This document shows, in pieces, positions 23,358-34,300 of a DNA stretch of 64,000 nucleotides; within the stretch, counting starts at the first letter, position 1, and every line of letters starts with the position of its first letter. The notes below the pieces were generated by a model. It was not told the DNA's origin. It saw nothing but the letters and a program-made list of their open reading frames with translations, and did not search any database. The position numbers were made by a program, and so were the translations under genes. The DNA comes from Rhexocercosporidium sp. MPI-PUGE-AT-0058 (taxonomy: Eukaryota > Ascomycota > Leotiomycetes > Helotiales): NCBI GenBank assembly GCA_020746875.1, contig JAGTJL010000018.1, positions 1,116,001-1,180,000 of the forward strand. Reading direction: 5' to 3'.

Positions 23358-24152
23358 ATAGCTACCAAGAGAAAGCACAAGGATCTATCGCCGAATCCAA
23401 GAATTGCCAGAAGCCCATCGAGACAGCCCCGAAGCTCCAGGAGTCAAAGCGCCTCGGTTTCAACAAGTGCCAACGAAGCAAAACGCCAAAGACGTTCTGT
23501 CCGTAACGAGTCGGTTGCTACTACCTCTAGTTTAGAGACAGGCAAAGTCTACGAGAAATTAGAGCGAGAGAAACGCAAAAGAAAAATCAAAACCCCATCG
23601 AAGAAGCCATCACATTTCGCGCAATACTCCTCACTCGCTAAGGCCAAAGAACAAGCTGCCTCATCACCACAGAAGTATGCTGCTGAAGCCGATGACGACG
23701 AGGACGGGGACGAAGAACCTGGAGAGGATGAGTACGAAGTCGAAGCGATCTTAGACGAAAGACAGTACCGGGTTGGAAAAAAGACCAAAGATATTGTCAC
23801 CTATTACCTGATCAAATGGGTTGGCCACTGGCCACTATCCTGGGAGCCCATTGAAAACGTCGGAAGAGAATTAATCGATGAGTACGAGCGGAAGAAGGAT
23901 ATGGGCTTGATCACGGTTGGGGTTGCCGGGGCGGCTTATGATGCGGCGGAGGCTGAAGAGGCTACGGCTCAGGCTAAGGCTAAGGCTAAGGCTATGGAGA
24001 AAGGCAAGAAGAATAAGAGAGGACATGGCACATTTGAGAGTGATGAAGATCGTGCGAGGAAGGAGACAAAGGGTTCAGCTCTCAACTACAAGAAGGCAAC
24101 TCAGGGACAAGTCATTGATGATGAGGATGGCTCGGACTATGACTCTAATTGA
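23358..24152 (+). CDS. Chromodomain protein, open frame with an ATA first codon
   Basis: Open for 264 residues to TGA at 24150-24152. A TAA at 23355 directly precedes ATA-GCT-ACC-AAG, suggesting a mutated ATG or an upstream exon joined by splicing. The first in-frame ATG (23901) lies after the domain and would give a meaningless product. Residues 1-110 are basic and Ser/Arg-rich. About 126-178 form a chromodomain: YEVEAILDER, then YYLIKWVGHWPLSWEP and ENV, which supply the aromatic cage (Tyr126, then the two Trp of the WVGHWPLSW stretch). A Lys/Ala-rich stretch (AQAKAKAKAMEKGKKNKR) could be a nuclear signal, and the tail is acidic (DDEDGSDYDSN). Chromodomains read methylated histone H3. There are no internal stops, although the upstream gene is heavily damaged. 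It is not linked to an integrase, so it is not obviously a transposon piece. Confidence 0.6.
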   Translation: MATKRKHKDLSPNPRIARSPSRQPRSSRSQSASVSTSANEAKRQRRSVRNESVATTSSLETGKVYEKLEREKRKRKIKTPSKKPSHFAQYSSLAKAKEQAASSPQKYAAEADDDEDGDEEPGEDEYEVEAILDERQYRVGKKTKDIVTYYLIKWVGHWPLSWEPIENVGRELIDEYERKKDMGLITVGVAGAAYDAAEAEEATAQAKAKAKAMEKGKKNKRGHGTFESDEDRARKETKGSALNYKKATQGQVIDDEDGSDYDSN

Positions 24153-25078
24153 AGCGGTACTTTGGAAAGGCGTTAAGGGATGGCATCCATGGAACAGCGT
24201 TTGTTGTTTGACTGTGTATGATAGGAGTGATATTTTACATCGAGCAGAGCGGGATATGGGATGGAAGTCATTGAGACGGAGGGCCACTAATCAGCAACCG
24301 ACAAGCCGGAACGCCTTTTCTCGAACGTCTGAAGATGAGGTGATTATCGCATGGAGCGATCCTGAATAGTCAATCTGAACAGCAGATTTGACAATCAGAT
24401 GATAGGTCAATAATCGACAATGAAAATTACTTAAACTCCAGGCGTGAGATCTTGTCCGCCTTCCTACTTTCTGCCAACTTTCTTTTCTCGTTATCTGCTT
24501 CAATAACTGCTTGTAATCCTTTCATATCGTTTCCCGATTTCTATTTCATCAAGTCTTTCTTTCACTATTTACTAGCACGTCCACTCAGCGGCTCGGGTCG
24601 TACTCGGTCAGCGGCTCTCCACACCGGGTTTCGCGAGTTGGTGTAGTGCCATGACCAGTGGTTCGTCCATTCTTACCAGCAGTCTGGGATTGGTCAATGG
24701 AACCGAACTCTGCCTCAGAACATCGCCCGAGAAAAGAGAAGAGCTCTGGCGGCTGGACGATTGATGGTTGTGGGGGTGCAGTATTTATCATGCAACGGAA
24801 AGACAATGCTGATTACTGATTGGCGAGTTTGGAGATGCAGTGTTGTGTTATGCGAGGCGCTGGATTGAGATGTGCGGGGTGGGAAGAGAAACAGTGCCTT
24901 ACTGTGAGCCTCGTCGAATGGGGAGGTGTGCGGTGCAGATGTATGGAATGTTATAGAAAGCGGATGAGGTTTGTGGCGGACTGTTTGAAGTTATAAAGTC
25001 GTCGTAGCCTTGCCGAAAGCTTCTGTCGCATGTCGGGATTTTTACACACTTGCTCGACCTAATTGATAGAAAGATATA
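24153..25078. promoter_or_regulatory. Intergenic region: 3' flank of the chromodomain gene and promoter of the next gene
   Basis: About 0.9 kb of balanced composition. Several short frames on both strands show no recognisable content. The start of the downstream gene is preceded by GATAGAAAGATATAATGG, an A-rich context typical of fungal starts. No clear TATA box was identified. Confidence 0.35.
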
Positions 25079-26631
25079 ATGGCCGAAGTTGCTGGCTTAG
25101 TGATTGCTATCACTACTGTTGCTGGAACCGCTGCAAAGGTCTCAACGAAGCTGATCAGGTTGGCCAATGACTTATCCAGCGCCAGCGAAGACATCGAAGA
25201 ATTCGCAGATGACATGAAGTTGTTTTCCATGGCAATCACTATTAGCCTTAATTGTCTTCGAAGATATACCGAGGAACCTGCACTTGCAACTTCTCCAGTT
25301 TTGAAAAACCTTGTCGAGACTAAGGGAATGGAGCAACTCTTACATGCCTCTGCGCGTTCCCAAAGACGCATAACCAAGACCTGGGATATAGCAAAGTCTG
25401 TTCGGAAGAATCGGCGCCTGTTCGAAGACCTCAGGACTTCAGTAAAGTGGCTCTACAAGAAGCAGGATATTTTGGTATTACGATCGTTGTTAGGAGAATT
25501 CAAAAGCGACATCCTGCTCATCGTGAACTCACTAGCCCTCGAGCTCAAGCTAAATATCCTCCAGAGTGGTGATATACCCGAATCGGTCCACCAGGCTATG
25601 TTGCTGGAGATGTGAGTATCTACTTGTTGGAATTGTCAGGAAGTTTAAAGCTAACTTTCCAAAGAGAAGATCTGAAAGCCCAGATAAAGGTTCAGGTAAA
25701 GACATTAGCACTTGCTCAGGAGAGAGAGGAGAGGCAACGCCAGCGACAATCTATGAGCTCAACTGGAGCAGGGGATCCGTACCAACACCGAGATACATTG
25801 CAAGATATCCTTGTGGACCTTGGAACGAGCATGGTGGAGCATGGCCTCGTCCCCAGTTCAGACGGTCACTCTCCATCGTCGTCGACCACAACAGATATGT
25901 TTAGTCGCCCGTCCGAGGTGACAACCAATGCGAGTACTCCGATCTCAACGCCGCTGTCAGAAAGTCCTCAAAGTTCAAGCCGTGGAGGAAATCGCAACAG
26001 CAGTTACCGTTACATTGGTACCGAGCTTCCAGTCGATGATCTTTCGCAACAACATCCTCGTCATGGCAAGCAAGTTGAGAACAAAGATTCTTCAGCCCGA
26101 GATCAACATCAGGGTCCGTCGAGTCATGTTCCTCTATTGCGACACAAGCCACTATCAGTTGCGAGAAACACACCGGCCACACCGCAGTTGACAGAGGCAA
26201 ACGTTGCTAGGCCCGAACAAATCGTCCCCGGATCGTCTACCCCAGCTGAGAGGTTAGGGGTAACCGGCTACATCAACACTTCCGATGGGCTAGAGCATGT
26301 AAAAGCCGAAGCGACGACAAAATTTCCACAGGGCGCCATCTCGGAAAGATTTGCGAAATCTCTCGGTCTCGTGATTCAACCCTACGGTGATGGCTCGGAA
26401 GATGGCTCCAAATTGTTGGAAAGCTTTTACAGCAATGGGGAAGAAGTCAAGAGCACGGGGTATGTGATACTGGAGTGGAGAGGAGCATCGACAACCCCGC
26501 CATTCAATATAAAGTGCGGGGTCTTTCCAGATCAACCCAAGGATCTGGTTTTCGGGGACGAGTTTATCAAGCGTCGGGAGTTTTATGCAGATGGAGGTGA
26601 GGACGAAAATGGTGGAAAGTGGATGAAGTAG
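25079..26631 (+). CDS. HeLo-like N-terminal helical domain fused to a degenerate retropepsin-like domain
   Basis: Two exons: 25079-25611 and 25665-26631. The 53-bp intron has donor GTGAGT, branch GCTAAC and acceptor AAG, and the phases fit (codon 178 spans the junction), giving 499 residues with no stops. Residues 1-175 are helical and start MAEVAGLVIAITTVAGTAAK, like the N-terminal domains of fungal STAND and incompatibility proteins (HeLo-like/SesA-like). About 178-370 are polar, Ser/Thr/Gln-rich and probably disordered. About 377-485 follow a retropepsin fold order: VTGYINTSDG, then GAISERFAKSLGL where a DTG/DSG should precede, a TGYVILEWRG strand, and DLVFGDEFI at the usual second-loop position. 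The catalytic Asp-Thr/Ser-Gly is missing, so proteolysis is unlikely. An in-frame ATG inside the intron (25612) would make a false second gene. This is the clearest intact gene in the window. Both domain calls are pattern-based. Confidence 0.75.
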
Positions 26632-26739
26632 ATGGATCGACAGCCGCGCAACCAGCGTCATTCTATCGCAATCAAGCTCGAAACATGTCAGAACCCAGAC
26701 AATCGATAGTGCAGGTAATGCGCTGTGAAGTGTGTTGAG

Positions 26740-27430
26740 TCCAGCTTCTTACAGCTCGATGTCCTCGAGGATTTTCTGTAGGACTTCATTGTGAGATATC
26801 ACATAGCAGATGTGGCCGCTGGAACCTCGAATGATGTGTTCAACCAGAAGAGTATGGTAGGAGTATGAAGTGGTGAAGAAGGTTAGTCTTCGTGGATAGC
26901 TACCCTGATAGCCAGATTCTAAATCCACAGATCCTGCACTCTGGAGACCTTATAAGTTGTTGCATTTCCGATCCCGACTCCTTAGAGCAGGTTCTCCGTG
27001 ACTTCTTTAGTCATGTAGGGGTAGTGATGAGAGGCAAAAACGCATCTTTTGTGATAGATGAGCTTGTCCTCCGGAATAAGGATTATATTATTATGGCTCG
27101 ATGTGGAGGAGGCAACTGGCACGATCTCTGGACGAACCTCGAAGACTCGAACGCGCTGGAGGGATTAAGTACAAACAGCTAGAGCCGGCAGGGTAGAGAA
27201 CGCTTCATTTCGACGCATTCTGGCCTGTGTATGATGCAGTTGCACTTGGATTCGTCAGAATATGTCAGTTTTTGAGGATCTATGGCCTACGCAATAACTT
27301 AGTCTTAGATGCGGAGAAATGTCTTTAAAATCATGAGGTATGTCCTTCTGGCAGCATTAAGTCATCCGATATCCAGCTCCTAGGCGGTAGAGTGAAGCGT
27401 TGGTGGTGAGGGAGACGGCGTTGGAATCTT
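26740..27430 (+). pseudogene. Eroded coding sequence of unknown family
   Basis: Coding-like text appears in at least two frames: LQLDVLEDFL with DFIVRYHIADVAAGTSNDVF near 26750-26850, IDELVLRNKDYIIMARCGGG near 27055-27115, and HFDAFWPVYDAVALGF then RICQFLRIYGLRNNLVLDAE near 27206-27325. Single stops at Gln-like positions and a frame change near 27120-27190 break it. The longest open piece (from GTG 26892) has no ATG. No family was recognised. The composition is that of a gene, not of a transposon. Confidence 0.4.
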
Positions 27431-27542
27431 GGAGATGCCCTTGTTGCAACGATAGAGAGTGTTCTTTTGAATTAAAATTGTGCTGCCCGGCAACTCGGTT
27501 TCTGAGATGCCTTATTTTGTATCTTATGCTTTAGAATACTCG

Positions 27543-28426
27543 TTAGTTTATGTACAAAGAGAAGATGATGAGATTGGAAACATCAGTTACGACATTTATC
27601 GAACCATGTGTCATGAGAATTTTCGACACGTTGATGCATTTCCCCTTTGTAATTGTGAGATCCCAATTTTTGGCAATGGGCTGGCAGTTGAAGAGAAATT
27701 CGAATGAGCCGAGAAAGGAGTATAAGGTGTTGTTGCTATGATTACCCATACCGCGATTCTGAATCGCTTATACGGCGAGAGTCTAAGGTAGAGTAAAAGT
27801 ATTGATAACTTAACGCACATGAAGGACATGCCATAGAATACTCCACTGATGATACCCATCTAAAGTTAACGTCAGTAAATAGTAAAGATTGGCATGGGAT
27901 ATCTTATCTCGTTCCGGACCCTAGTAACCATTAACTTACTCGTAAGAATCAGGACTAAACGTTGTAAATGGAACATCCCAGATATGGACACCGAGGCCGA
28001 GATAGGTCGCTTTAGAGCTGTGACTTAGCAAAAAACCAGTCGAATGCACTATAAGTATCTACTCACAAACTATGCACATAGCCATATAACCAATGGGAAA
28101 ACAACCTATCGGACAAGAAACATTAGTATTCTTTCTGTGTGTATACTTTCGTGACGAATCGACGATTCATACCCATGCAAAGCCGATCGCGTCTAGACTC
28201 AGTTAATCTAACAAACACACTCAGGAACTTTGACACCAAATAAACTTACAATCGTCAATCCCAACTTTCCGAACGATTACAATCCTTGTATAAAGTCGTA
28301 GAATTAAAACGATAGTCACCGGCGGGAACATGATTGCAATGGCAAGAGTAACCCGGTTTCCTTGAGACTCGGGATTTTTAAAGTTCGGAATGACTCTAGG
28401 TGGGGGGGAGGCGCCAATGATGCCAT
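27543..28426 (-). pseudogene. SAT1-like rhodopsin-domain integral membrane protein, truncated and frameshifted
   Basis: On the minus strand, ATG at 28426 (MASLAP...) is separated from the family start PPPRVIPNF by a run of seven C; one extra C would put them in frame. Then come VTIVLILRLYTRIVIVRKVGIDD (first helix and ALRLYTR-type motif), an intron with donor GTAAGT at 28249, a GCFPIGYMAM piece, an intron 28076-28018 (GTGAGT...GCTAAG...CAG), TYLGLGVHIWDVP, an intron 27939-27860 (GTAAGT...TTAAC...TAG), and FYGMSFMCVKLSILLLYLRL. A second frame change near 27740 leads to NCQPIAKNWDLTITKGKCIN and a stop at 27543, well before the last two helices. Family members are seven-helix fungal membrane proteins of 350-400 residues with unknown ligands. 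The intron signals are intact, so decay is recent or not caused by RIP. Confidence 0.75.
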
Positions 28427-29794
28427 CTCTCTCAGTTTTTGGGGACGGGACTCATCTCGCTAACGAGCCGGGGGATACTGAGCAAGAAAAACTTCGTCGG
28501 GGCAGAGGACTGTTCTAGTATTGAATTATGATCTGCTGCGGAGTGAGAAAACGGAAGTCATGGATGGCTGACCTCTGAATATTAAGAAATGAACGCTCTT
28601 TGAATGCAGATCGAATTGAAGTCAGAAGCCAACATTTATATCTGTATCCTCATACCAAAGAACGCCACAGGGTTAACGCAGGTGCTGGCGCGGTTGTCAA
28701 TAATAATGGGTGGTCAATCCGGGGAAGGCACCCAGCCAATCAGAGATTCGAACTGAGCCCGTTGATAGCCATAACAAGGACCGAAGAAAAAAAACCAAAA
28801 ACGGAAGATACTACTAAAAATCACACCACATAACATACCGGCTAGTAAAGGGACGAACGGTCAGGACACTAGTGGCATTTGCTTTAGAATCCCAGTTATT
28901 TCATATTACTACCTAAGCCGACCTCACATGTCTTCGACGAACGCTACTGCCATCGCTGGATGCTTCCCCGCGAACCTTGTTAAGCCACCTCTGCGCAAAT
29001 GACAGCAACTGCATCTTCCTCGTCTTGGATCGAAAATGCGGAGACAATCGATGGTCCGCGGAAGCCGGTATCTCGCAAGGAGCACCCACAGCTCGCCCGA
29101 TCCAGCATCGAGGGATCGACGGGCTGATTTTCCCGCTTCGCAGACAGGATCCTAAAACACGGAAAGCTTCCAGAAGACGCACGGATCGTTTTTTATTAAC
29201 TCTCTATCTTGCTTCTAGCTTAAGTAGAAGTGATATATTTCAGCCACGTCCTATGCTAGTTTTAGAATTCCGGCGTCTTCCGTTACATCATCTTAAATCC
29301 AGCAACGAGTCCTGCTTTTCTAATCTCTGCTGCCCTTAGGTCCGTTCGAAAGGGGCTTCGAGAGAAACTAATAATCTGTCTACCCATGCTCTCCTCTACT
29401 ACTGCAAAAAGAAATAAAAAAGGTAGAAGAACTTCCTCTCTCGTGTTCTGTATATAGTGATGTATTGTGTGTCGAGATCGTGCGGTCTAGTTATTATTAC
29501 TAGCTTGAGATTTTAAGAAGTTCGGTCTCTGGTAAAACGTGCTACAAATGCTATATTCCAAATCGAGCAAGCCGCTGTTCAAGCCACATATAGCAGGGAA
29601 TAATTGAAAATGGCTTAATTTAAAGATATCTTATTAAAACGGGTCTTGCTTTACAAAGTATAGCGGACTTTTATTATTAATAATAAAGTCGATTTTAAAC
29701 TTCTTCCAGTTAACTAGCAGCTTCGGATTTACTTTATATTTCGTCTACCGCACAGCGGATCCTGCTTGCACGATTACCCTAGGCCTATGAAAGC
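28427..29794. other. Island right flank, no gene recognised
   Basis: Open frames at 28600-28833 and 28977-29339 (plus) and 28913-29182 (minus) lack recognisable motifs and look like chance frames in balanced DNA. A/T content rises after about 29470. The promoter of the rhodopsin-like pseudogene would lie just right of 28426. Confidence 0.4.
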
Positions 29795-30600
29795 ATGACC
29801 TCGAATAATAGCTAACCGATTAGTCCACAGACGCCTACTGGCTTTGCGAGCCTCGACGATACCGATCGGCATAATCGAGGTATGCGCTTAATTCTATAGC
29901 CCCCAGAACCTCTTAAAACAAGTCTTTCTATAAGAGAACTTATTTATTATCCCGGAATAATTAATAGCGTCTTAACTCTAACGCAGCACGAAAAGCTCCG
30001 CAGCATTCCCGCGCCTTAGCATTTCTAATATTAGCCCGATTATAGCTCTTAGTTAATAAGTCGCACCCGAGAGAGTATTATCTCCGACGGCGGCGATAAT
30101 AGCAAGAGGTAAAAGCGGAAGATCTTAAAAGTTAATTCCGATAACGAAGATAGCGCGAATAGTAAATATTATTTCCTAAAAAATATAACGTATAATAAAG
30201 CCGAGAAACTTTATCGGTTAAATTTAAATAATAAGATCGCCGAATTATATAAGAGCGTCTTAAGCCTTCGTATGTTAGAAGAGAGCGCTCGAAGCGAATA
30301 TGCCGTCGGAAATAAAAAAGACTTATAAAGCTCGACTCGCGTACGCAAACTAAATAAAGTATAATATTATCTAGTATATTTTTAAAGAAATACTAATATA
30401 ATTTAAGCAACCGTTATAATAACCGCTACGGAATATATCTATTAGCTAAAAGAAAAGAACGCAAAGTTGGCCGAGGCGAAAGCCGCAACGTAAGTTCGTA
30501 TTATCGCGTTCGAGAAGATACGTATAAAAATAAGAGCCTATCGTTAATAAACTAATAATTATATAGCTTTATATATTCAGCTTATTAAATAATAATCCCA
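29795..30600 (+). pseudogene. SREBP-like bHLH transcription factor, RIP-inactivated
   Basis: From ATG at 29795 (MTSNNS-stop-PISPQTPTGFASLDD) the frame runs through stops at Gln-like codons into a basic helix-loop-helix region at about 30180-30530. First helix: NKAEKLYRLNLNNKIAELYK, with the Tyr after the basic Arg typical of SREBP-type factors. After a long loop comes RKLNKV, then an intron of about 58 bp with donor GTATAA and acceptor TTTAAG, and the second helix ATEYIYQL-like followed by a leucine-zipper-like KNAKLAEAKAA. Fungal relatives control sterol and hypoxia genes or act as smaller bHLH regulators. Several missense changes hit conserved basic residues. It sits at the island border and has the same damage pattern as the repeats. 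Confidence 0.65.
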
Positions 30601-31084
30601 TTACTGGCCGATACGGTGCGCAATACGGCATTTATTAACCTCACGACACGAATCTCTTATATACCGATACGTATATAGCCGAAGTGTAAAGAGATAAAGA
30701 TAAGAGGATAATATTAAAAGGCGACCCTATTTAACGATGCTCACTAATAGCACTTAAATAACTAGGCCCATAAAGACGTTTAGTCACTTTAAGATGTTTA
30801 GTCATTAAAAGGTGCTTAGTTATGCTATAATAATTATATTCGATAATACTCGACAGCGGCTGAGAAATACCTGGGATACTGGAAGGGGGCGATCCTGCTT
30901 GACGGTATTCAGCTGATTGCGCTGGGGCCGCTGACCAGAAGCCTGAAGTAGAGTCGAGAATAAGTAAAAATGCAATTAATAAAAGTTAAGGAAGCATAAG
31001 TAAATAAGTGGGTTTATAATTATTATTATTATATGTAATTTACGAACAGAAACCGGAGGAAGGAATAAGTATAAGTACGGAGAT
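30601..31084. other. Short AT-rich spacer with a GC-richer patch
   Basis: At 30865-30965 about 100 bp of balanced sequence (reading EKYLGYWKGAILLDGIQL in one frame) lies just before the gypsy insertion. Its origin is unknown. It may be the tail of the bHLH gene or a relic of another gene. The last five bases (GAGAT) are the target duplication of the next element. Confidence 0.35.
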
Positions 31085-31339
31085 TGTTACGACTCCCTGA
31101 GCCTCGTATTCTAACCGAGCGAGCTCGGCATCGCTCGTAGCATTGCCTTAGTATAACAACTATAGCGCTAGGCCTAATCGGGAAAGGCTAGGGGGACCCT
31201 TTATATATTTATATTAAAGCTCTTTTTTATAAAGAGCTCTCCTTTTCTTTTTGTCTTTTTTTTTTAATTTTAAGCGTAGCTTTAAGTTTAAATATAAAGC
31301 TATTTTTTATATTATATTAACCTTTAGCTAGCCGTAATA
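31085..31339 (+). repeat. 5' LTR of the gypsy element
   Basis: 255 bp, exactly the length of its partner at 45534. The differences are mainly C/T and G/A transitions. It contains TATATTTATATT and a hairpin-like AGAGCTC near 31240. Confidence 0.92.
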
Positions 31340-31399
31340 TAAGAAAAGATTAATAACCCCTTTATTATAAAGCGTTATATTTTATTAAGTCTTACGCGT

Positions 31400-34300
31400 C
31401 ACGTCTCCCTGCCCTTATAATAAGTTAACGACGGACCTTAATACTTTGGCTTATTCGATAGATAAGTACCTCTCTATTAATAATAAATTGCCTTAGAAAA
31501 AGTTAGAAAACCTCCTGCCGTTAACTTGCCTTATGTAACTTAACGCGCGCTATTCGACTTCGAACTTCGACTTCGACTTATATTTAATTAATAAATCGAT
31601 TAACTACCTTAAATACCTTTTTACCTCGTATTACTATCTCTTCCGACTTCTCCCCTCCGTCGGTAAAGCTTTAGAAAAAGAAGCGCCCCCTTACGGCTAA
31701 GCTTTACTAATACCCTTATCCCTTCGGTCGAGACTCTTATAAAAGAACCTAATAACTTCGAAGAATTCAATTCCGACTCGGAGGACAAACCTCAGAATTA
31801 CTTCGACGCCTCGCCAGAGCCTATTGCTATTATAAAAGGCCTTACCCTCGCTTAATAAGTAAAAGTAAATTAATTAATTAAAATCTCCGTTAGCTTTACT
31901 ATTACTGCCGCTATTAAGTAGGCCTTTAATTAATATACTTTTAATAATTCCCGTTAAGAGACTCGCACTCTTTCTCTTTAAAGCGATTAATTAATACGTG
32001 TTTTTACGGCGGACTTTTAGCCGATTATCGACTATTACTTATTAAAGCTAGACAATTTAATTTAAGTTATAAAACCTTTTAAAGTTAAGTACTTTTATAT
32101 TCCTTTTAACGATTATAAAGGTAATATTAAATATAATGCTTAAAAAATAAAAATAAAGCTATTTATAAAAGAGTATTTAAGTAACTTTAAGAATAAAATA
32201 TTATAAATTAAGGCTTATTTTTAATGTATTACTAGCGAGGCAAAGACTATTATTTTTTAATATATAAACCTCGAATTTGCTAATACTTTCGAGATTGCCG
32301 CCGACGTTTTAACGGCCTTAAACTAGTAATTTTTTAACTATAACCGAGTTTAAGTTATTAAGAGAATATATAATTAGCTATTAATAAGTAATATAATTTA
32401 TAACGACTTTTAAATTAAATTTACTTTTTATATTATTATTAATAAAATTACTCGCTTTTATTAGTTTAAGAACGTATATAAAAAAGTTTCTTTAGCCTTT
32501 AAGCGTATAATTTATATAAAAAAGTATAAAATAAACGGAAATTATATAGCTTTTAACGAATTTTTAATTATTATAAATTAAGAATCTTGTAATATTATAT
32601 TAAAAGAGGCTATAACGACTTATAAGATTTAAGTTAACGTTACTTTTAACGGTTATAACGCGCGCGGCATTCTTAAAAAGGAAGGCTAGCGTATAACCTT
32701 TTTTACGCCGGCTATAATAATATAAAGACTTTTAATATTAATTTATAAACTATTGCCAGAGGTTTACTTACGCTCGCTATCCTCGGCTCTGTTCTTCCGC
32801 CGCCCTAAGTCTTTTATACTGCCCCTGGCCCTTAAAGACGTTTCTTTTAATACTTGCCTTTATTATAATAAGACTAGCTATTAAGCTAGCGACTGCTTTA
32901 AGCGCCGAAGAGACTAAGCCTTTAATAAGTTAATTTTTAAGTTAGTCGTTAATAAAGACTAAAAAACTAATGAGTTATTAAAAAACTCTTAAGCTGTGGT
33001 AAAGACTTATACCTCGGCGTAGGCTATAATTTATAAAAGGACTTAATATTTAATTTCTGTGTTCTTATTAAAGGACGATAATTCTTAATTAATATTAAAT
33101 TAAAAAAGAATAAATTCTTTATTAAAACACATATATATATTAATAATAAAATAAATATTTTTAATATAATTAAAACCTCCTTTATATACCGGCTCGTTAA
33201 GTAATTTAATATTTCTTTTGTAATACTTCCTTAATTAATCGTCTTAATTAGTTATAGTAATAGGAAAGGCAAGCTAATTAATACGGCTGTCTTACTTACT
33301 TTAACTATCGACCGCCGGCGAATTAACTTCCCTTTTCTAATAACTAACTTAAAAAACACCGACGTCTTAATCGGTCGGAAGTTCCTCGAGTATTACGACT
33401 TAAAGTAGTCGTATATTAAGAACCGAAACCGGCTAAAATGGCCGTTAAATATATTCGTATAGTTATATTTTAATTAGCAAGTCTTTGTTAATATTAACCG
33501 TTTTAATAAGTTAATCGTTAAGTCTTATTAGCTTAATATGGAATAAAGAGACGCTCTCTTAAACTTAAATGACTATCGCCGAAGGCAAGCCAGGATTGCG
33601 GCACTCGACGATTTCCTTAAGTCTAAGGTCTTTAAACGACTTATAGTTGACGTCTTGTCGACTCGACCCTCGAGCTTTACTAGAGAGATTAAGGAGCGCT
33701 TACGTATTATAAAAAATTAATTAAACCCGTCGACATCCCGTGATTTAAGATTATTACTTAAAGATAAAGGAGCCCGTAAAGCTCCTTTGGCGAAGTATTA
33801 ACTTAAAGCGCTTATTATAGAGATCTTCTTAATATTAATAATAATAATATTTACGACGTACTTTCGATTTAAGAAAGTTAAAAAAAATAAAGTAAAAACT
33901 TTTATAATATTAATATATAAAATCGATTAAGAACTGACTCGCCGCCGACGAGAGGCCTTAGACTAATTAAGTATCGAGCTCGCATTAATAAATGAAGACT
34001 TAACCTTAAAGGAAGCCTTAAAAGTTAAGTACGCGTAAAATAATAAGTTAATAAATAAAAAGCTCTTAGCAAAGTATTAAGAGTATATTCTTCTCTTCTC
34101 CCGGCGAGCCTCCGACGAATTACTAGTGTATCGCTAAGGCGTAAACTACTAAATCGAGCTTATTAAAGAAAACGACTTATCTTTTGAACTTTTCTGACGT
34201 ATAACTAAAGAATAATTATCGAAGACTAAGCGGTATATTATTAATAACTTATATAAAGGTTTTATTAAGCCTTTTAGCGCATTATATGCGGCTCTTATTC

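Noticed and set aside
23917..24369. 150-codon Arg/Leu-rich frame overlapping the chromodomain gene
   Set aside because: Out-of-frame shadow of the Lys/Ala-rich region; it has no domain.
25612..26631. Separate 339-codon gene starting at 25612
   Set aside because: Its first 17 codons are the intron of the 25079 gene; donor, branch point, acceptor and phase all fit splicing.
28913..29339. Overlapping open frames on both strands (89 and 120 codons)
   Set aside because: No motif, no splice or start context, and each is the shadow of the other; likely chance frames in balanced DNA.
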